Shown one piece after another: positions 7,008 to 10,128 of a DNA stretch of 10,128 nt. Positions within the stretch are counted from its first letter, which is position 1, and each line of letters begins with the position of its first letter. A model generated the notes under the pieces. The model worked only from the letters and a program-made list of their open reading frames with translations, ran no database searches and had not been told where the DNA came from. The translations under genes were made by a program, and so were the position numbers. Source of the stretch: Opitutia bacterium UBA4654 (GTDB lineage Bacteria > Verrucomicrobiota > Verrucomicrobiia > Opitutales > Intestinicryptomonadaceae); assembly GCA_002405555.1 (NCBI GenBank), contig DHMA01000083.1, forward strand, positions 1 to 10,128, in the 5' to 3' direction.

Positions 7008-7021
7008 TTATGATGTCATAA
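7008..7021. repeat. Palindrome in the 3' untranslated region of the operon
   Basis: TTATGA (7008-7013) and TCATAA (7016-7021) flank TG in the 100-nt AT-rich stretch between the flavoprotein stop and its terminator. This stretch contains no gene I can support. The hairpin is too AT-rich to be a terminator; it could stabilise the transcript end, bind a protein, or be chance. Confidence 0.3.
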
Positions 7022-7076
7022 TCGTAAATTTTGCGTCCGAAATCAAGCTTTTTGTTGAAAAATATTTAACTGATTT

Positions 7077-8324
7077 TCATTTACTTGCGCATTGGGTGAA
7101 TTTTTCGTTGATGAAATCGGCGCAGATTTTCGCCTCGGTCCACGCCGCCTGCAAGTTGAATCCGCCCGTGATTGCGTCGATGTCGAGGCATTCGCCGCAA
7201 AAGAAAAGCCCGCCGACTTTTTTCGACATCATCGAAGAGAAGCCTATTTCCGTTCTGTCCACGCCGCCGCACATTACGAACTCCTCCTTGTGCGCCGACT
7301 TTCCCGTCGCCGAAATTTTCAATGCCGACACGTTTTCGGCGAGCATGCGCTCGGCGTTTTTTGGCAGGTTTGCGAAAACGGTTTCGCCCGCGCCCGATTT
7401 TTCCGCCAGAAATTCCCAGAGCTTCTGCGGTATTCCGAAGAGCGGCGCGTTGGCGACTTTTCTTTTTGCGAATTTTTCGCGGGCGGCGGCTATCGTTTTG
7501 CGGACTGCGGCTTCGTCGAAATCGGGCGCGAAGTTTGCGCGGAAGTCGAACCTGTAATTTCTTTCGGCGAAAGCCCGCGCCCCGAACGACGAAAATTTGA
7601 GCGTCGCAGGCCCGCCTATTCCGAATTTTGCAATCAGAAGCGACCCGCGCGAGGCTATCTTGCGCCCGCTTTCGGGCGCGAACGCAAGCTCGGCGTCGAG
7701 CGAGATTCCCGCCAAGCCGCGCCAAGCGGGGTCTTTTGCCGTGTCTGTTTCGAGCGAAAACAGCGACGCCACGGGCGGCACGGTTTTTATGCCGAACCTT
7801 TCGACCGACTCTTTCAGGCCGCCGCCGAAAGTTCCGCCGACTGCCACTACTACCGCGTCGAACGGCTCCTTGTCCGCGCCCGTGTATTTGAGCGCAAGGC
7901 GTCCGTCGGCGGTTTTTTCGATTGACGAAACGCGGGCGGAAAATTCGATTTTCGCTCCGTTGCGCTCCGCCCTGCGGTAGAGCGCGCCCGCTATTGCGCG
8001 GGCGTTGTCGCAGGCGGGGAACACGCGCCCGCCGTCCTCCGCTTTCGACTCGACTCCCAGCGACCCGAAAAACTTTCGCGCGTCCGCCGCGCCGAACTTT
8101 TTGAAGGGCTTTTTCAGGCTTCCGCCGCCGCGCGGGTAGAAGTCGGCGGGATTGCCCGTATCTACGTTTTCGTTCGTGAAATTGCAGCGTCCGCCGCCGC
8201 TCGCGCAGACCTTGCGCAGGGCGGATTCGCCAGCCTCGAAGACAGTTGTTTCGAATTCGGGCGAAAGGTTCGCCGCGCAGAACATGCCCGCCGCGCCGCC
8301 GCCGATAATTGCAACGCGCGTCAT
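7077..8324 (-). CDS. BaiN/HI0933 (YhiN)-family FAD-dependent oxidoreductase
   Basis: The 415-residue flavoprotein has an N-terminal Rossmann FAD motif, VAIIGGGAAGMFCA (4-17). The family hallmark KVCASGGGRCNFTN follows at 38-51, then GRVFPACDNARAI (99-111) and AVVVAVGGTFGGG (157-169). The C-terminal FAD-binding block runs from CGGVDRTEIGFSSMMSK (352-368) through GLFFCGECLDIDAITGG (372-388) to FNLQAAW. Length and motifs are normal for the family. The usual TH..G.SGPA segment reads AKFGIGGPA (232-240), so its Thr-His is replaced. The physiological substrate of most members is unknown; annotations such as aminoacetone oxidase or bile-acid BaiN should not be transferred. The start at 8324 is fixed by the GGG.AAG fold start and an AAGGAG 6 bases upstream. 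It overlaps the oppC-like stop by 4 bases (ATGA), which implies translational coupling. It is the last gene of the operon. Confidence 0.93.
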   Translation of the reverse strand: MTRVAIIGGGAAGMFCAANLSPEFETTVFEAGESALRKVCASGGGRCNFTNENVDTGNPADFYPRGGGSLKKPFKKFGAADARKFFGSLGVESKAEDGGRVFPACDNARAIAGALYRRAERNGAKIEFSARVSSIEKTADGRLALKYTGADKEPFDAVVVAVGGTFGGGLKESVERFGIKTVPPVASLFSLETDTAKDPAWRGLAGISLDAELAFAPESGRKIASRGSLLIAKFGIGGPATLKFSSFGARAFAERNYRFDFRANFAPDFDEAAVRKTIAAAREKFAKRKVANAPLFGIPQKLWEFLAEKSGAGETVFANLPKNAERMLAENVSALKISATGKSAHKEEFVMCGGVDRTEIGFSSMMSKKVGGLFFCGECLDIDAITGGFNLQAAWTEAKICADFINEKFTQCASK

Positions 8325-9154
8325 TTCGCGCTCCTTCCCGAAAGCGATTCTCCTATGCGGTTGAGCGCGTAGAGGGTTGCGCCGAAAAAGAACGCGGGGA
8401 AAATCAGCAGCCACGGGGCGTCCTCCATGTGCTCCGCGCCGTCTTTCACGAGGCTTCCCCACGACGGCAGCGGCGCCTGCACGCCGAGTCCCAGAAAGCT
8501 CAGGAACGCCTCCAAGAGCATTACGCTGGGAACTGTCAGCGCGGCGCAGACGAGTATCGAGCCGAGCGCGTTCGGCAGAATGTGCCGCGCCATGATTTTT
8601 ATTTTCGACTGTCCGAGCGCGACGGACGCCTCCACAAACTGTCTCGATTTCAGGTCGAGAGTGATGCCCCGCACTATTCGCGCCATCGTCAGCCATTCCA
8701 CCGCGCCGATTGCCACGAAAATCAGCCAAATCGAGCGTCCGAACGCGAGCGTCAGAAGAATCACGAAAATCGTAAACGGCAGCGAGTACACCGCGTCCAC
8801 AAAGCGCATCATTGCGGCGTCGGTCTTTCCGCCCGCCATGCCCGAAACCATGCCGTAGCACACGCCGACGCACATGGCGACGGCGGTCGCAAGAATTCCC
8901 ACCGCAAAGGACACGCGCCCGCCGTAGAGTATTCTGCTTAGAATGTCGCGCCCAAGCTCGTCCGTTCCGAACCAGTGCGCGGCGGACGGCGCGGCGCAGC
9001 CCAACGCCAGATTCTGCTCTTCGTAGGGGTAGGGCGCGATTAGCGGGGCGCAAAAGCAGAGCGCGACGGAAAGCGCGATGAACGCCGCGCAGGCGAGCGC
9101 GGTTTTGTCGCGGGCGATGTTTCCGAGAAGGTCTGAAAACGCGCCGTGTCTCAT
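8321..9154 (-). CDS. oppC: Peptide/nickel-type ABC importer permease (OppC/DppC family)
   Basis: The 277-residue inner-membrane subunit pairs with the OppB-like protein to form the importer channel. The N-terminal OppC segment has helix 18-40, then the classic HWFGTDELGRDILSRILYGG at 60-79. About five more helices follow (83-106, 118-139, 141-155, 203-224, 247-265). The EAA loop that contacts the ATPase is FVEASVALGQSKIKIMARHILPNAL (about 173-197). The LSFLGLGVQAPLPSWGSLV block (218-236) is typical. The C-terminus (NRIGESLSGRSAK) departs from the usual GDGLRD-type ending. The start at 9154 overlaps the oppB-like stop by 4 bases (ATGA) and has GGGAGA upstream. The open frame continues far upstream without stops, but that is a shadow of the oppB-like gene. 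The substrate (peptide, nickel, sugar or other) cannot be deduced from the permease. Confidence 0.95.
   Translation of the reverse strand: MRHGAFSDLLGNIARDKTALACAAFIALSVALCFCAPLIAPYPYEEQNLALGCAAPSAAHWFGTDELGRDILSRILYGGRVSFAVGILATAVAMCVGVCYGMVSGMAGGKTDAAMMRFVDAVYSLPFTIFVILLTLAFGRSIWLIFVAIGAVEWLTMARIVRGITLDLKSRQFVEASVALGQSKIKIMARHILPNALGSILVCAALTVPSVMLLEAFLSFLGLGVQAPLPSWGSLVKDGAEHMEDAPWLLIFPAFFFGATLYALNRIGESLSGRSAK
8331..8336 (-). promoter_or_regulatory. Shine-Dalgarno site fixing the flavoprotein start
   Basis: AAGGAG on the minus strand lies 6 bases before the ATG at 8324, inside the end of the oppC-like gene. It rules out the much longer upstream open frame and supports independent loading or re-initiation of ribosomes. 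Confidence 0.8.
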
Positions 9155-10077
9155 TTTTTCATCTCCCGCGCTATCCGTGGGTTGACCGCCGCAAGCAGGA
9201 GGTCGGACAGCAAATTGAAGCCGATAATGAACGCCGAATAGAGCATAACGCAGCCCATAATCATGGTGTAGTCGTTGTCGAGCGCGCTCGAAATGAAGAA
9301 GCGTCCAAGTCCCGGAATCTGGAAGATTGTCTCGACCACGAACGACCCCGTAAGCAACGCCGCCGCCGCGGGGCCGAGGTACGACACTACGGGCTGAACT
9401 GCGTTGCGCAGAATGTGCACAAAATACACGCGCCCGCGCGACGCGCCCTTTGCGAAAGCCGTGCGCACGTATCCGCGCTGGCGTTCGTCGAGGGCGCCGT
9501 TGCGGGCGAGTCGCGCAATCCACGCGGCGTAGAAAAACGCGAGCGTGATTGATGGCAGAACGATGTCGGACGGCGCGTTCCAGCCCATTGCGTTGAACCA
9601 TTCGAGCTTCATCGCAAAAATCATAATCAGCAGCGGGCCGAGTACGAACGACGGCAGGCAGATTCCCAACAGCGACACTCCCGAAAGGAAGCCGCCGAAT
9701 TTCGTTCCCGAAAACGCCGCCGCCGCGAAGCCGAGCGCAAGCCCCGCAACGAGCGCAACCGCCAGCGCGCACGCGCCGAGTTCGAGCGAGACCGCCGCCT
9801 TTTCCGCGAGGATTTCCCCCACGCTCCACCCGCCGTATTTGAACGACGGCCCAAGCTCTCCCCTCGCCAGATTTCCGAGGAACGACGCGTACTGCCGGAC
9901 GAGCGGCTTGTTCAGCCCGTAGTATTCGTCGAGAGCCGCGAGCGTTTCGGGCGGCACGGGGCGTTCGCTGTCGAAAGGCCCTCCCGGCACGAAGCGCACC
10001 ATGAAAAACACCGCGGTTATAATTGCAAAAAACACGGGGACTGCTTCGAGCAGGCGTTTTGCGAAATAGCGTATCAT
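9151..10077 (-). CDS. oppB: Peptide/nickel-type ABC importer permease (OppB/DppB family)
   Basis: The 308-residue inner-membrane permease has the family N-terminus MIRYFAKRLLEAVPVFFAI followed by VRFVPGGPFD (27-36). The YYGLNKPLVRQYASFLGNLARGELGPSF segment (52-79) precedes five further helices (about 97-120, 131-157, 172-190, 232-256, 276-298). The EAA loop is YVRTAFAKGASRGRVYFVHILRNA (203-226). The closing ETIFQIPGLGRFFISSALDNDY (249-270) is diagnostic of OppB/DppB. The ATG at 10077 overlaps the stop of the upstream partial gene by 4 bases (ATGA). A purine-rich AAAGGGGGC lies upstream and could act as the ribosome site. With the OppC-like protein it forms the transmembrane channel. No ATPase gene lies between here and the end of the operon. 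Confidence 0.96.
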   Translation of the reverse strand: MIRYFAKRLLEAVPVFFAIITAVFFMVRFVPGGPFDSERPVPPETLAALDEYYGLNKPLVRQYASFLGNLARGELGPSFKYGGWSVGEILAEKAAVSLELGACALAVALVAGLALGFAAAAFSGTKFGGFLSGVSLLGICLPSFVLGPLLIMIFAMKLEWFNAMGWNAPSDIVLPSITLAFFYAAWIARLARNGALDERQRGYVRTAFAKGASRGRVYFVHILRNAVQPVVSYLGPAAAALLTGSFVVETIFQIPGLGRFFISSALDNDYTMIMGCVMLYSAFIIGFNLLSDLLLAAVNPRIAREMKK

Positions 10078-10127
10078 TTTGCGCCCCCTTTGGCTTCGAG
10101 GCTTACGCCGAGAAAATTGTGGTAGTC
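10074..10127 (-). CDS. C-terminal 17 residues of an upstream gene, probably the importer's substrate-binding protein
   Basis: In one minus-strand frame, the last bases of the window read DYHNFLGVSLEAKGGAK followed by TGA. The stop overlaps the oppB-like ATG as ATGA, the same junction used twice more in this operon, which is good evidence that the frame is coding. Its place directly before oppB is where oppA/dppA-type binding-protein genes usually stand. The 17 residues alone do not identify the family, and the rest lies outside the window. Confidence 0.6.
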   Translation of the reverse strand, partial: DYHNFLGVSLEAKGGAK

Positions 10128-10128
10128 G

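Noticed and set aside
6992..7021. A GGGGGGAGGA ribosome-site-like run followed 9 bases later by a tiny plus-strand frame, ATG ATG TCA TAA, with a TATGAT at 6986.
   Set aside because: Three codons with no convincing -35 and no downstream sense gene; most likely chance in the 3' untranslated region.
8325..9053. A 658-residue minus-strand open frame that would fuse an extra N-terminal region to the flavoprotein.
   Set aside because: The extra 243 residues are Arg-rich shadow sequence of the oppC-like gene in another frame. The FAD motif and Shine-Dalgarno site fix the true start at 8324.
9155..9829. N-terminal extension of the oppC-like frame to 502 residues.
   Set aside because: It overlaps the well-supported oppB-like gene, has no family resemblance, and the ATGA junction with a GGGAGA site marks the start at 9154.

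Overview
The window is dense, GC-rich bacterial DNA. No tRNA, rRNA, CRISPR array, insertion sequence or phage gene was seen. The gene set suggests a free-living or gut glycan-degrading bacterium of the Planctomycetota-Verrucomicrobiota-Chlamydiota group, possibly Verrucomicrobiota or Lentisphaerota. It combines a GH110-like beta-helix protein, a secreted acetyl-esterase, an HGSNAT-like membrane acyltransferase, a polyphosphate glucokinase and a peptide/nickel-type importer. This placement rests on gene content and codon style only and is tentative.

Layout. Positions 2-1480 (+) hold the C-terminal 492 residues of a beta-helix protein resembling GH110 alpha-galactosidases; its N-terminus lies outside the window. 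It converges on nadA (1588-2556, -), and the two share a strong bidirectional terminator. nadA has a full-consensus promoter (TTGACA-18-TATAAT). A probable divergent promoter with the same CCTTGACA -35 block serves a plus-strand pair: a secreted AXE1-type esterase (2726-4084) and, 30 bp later, a ten-helix HGSNAT/DUF5009-type acyltransferase (4115-5239). This pair ends at a hairpin terminator and converges on ppgK (5336-6118, -), which lies downstream of a YqaA/DedA-type membrane protein (6188-6799, -).

The right third is one minus-strand operon, read from the right edge leftward. It runs from the 17-residue end of a gene placed like a substrate-binding protein, through oppB-like and oppC-like permeases, to a BaiN/HI0933-type flavoprotein. 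Each junction is a 4-base ATGA overlap. The operon ends at a strong terminator at 6936-6976 after a 3' untranslated stretch of about 100 nt.

How the genes may work together (inference). The GH110-like protein and the esterase would act outside the cytoplasm on galactose-containing and acetylated glycans. The acyltransferase may move acetyl groups across the membrane. PpgK would phosphorylate glucose using polyphosphate. The permeases import peptides or similar solutes, and nadA supplies quinolinate for NAD. I found no clearly new system. The points most worth a second look are the esterase/acyltransferase pair and the flavoprotein translationally coupled to an importer where ATPase genes would normally be expected.
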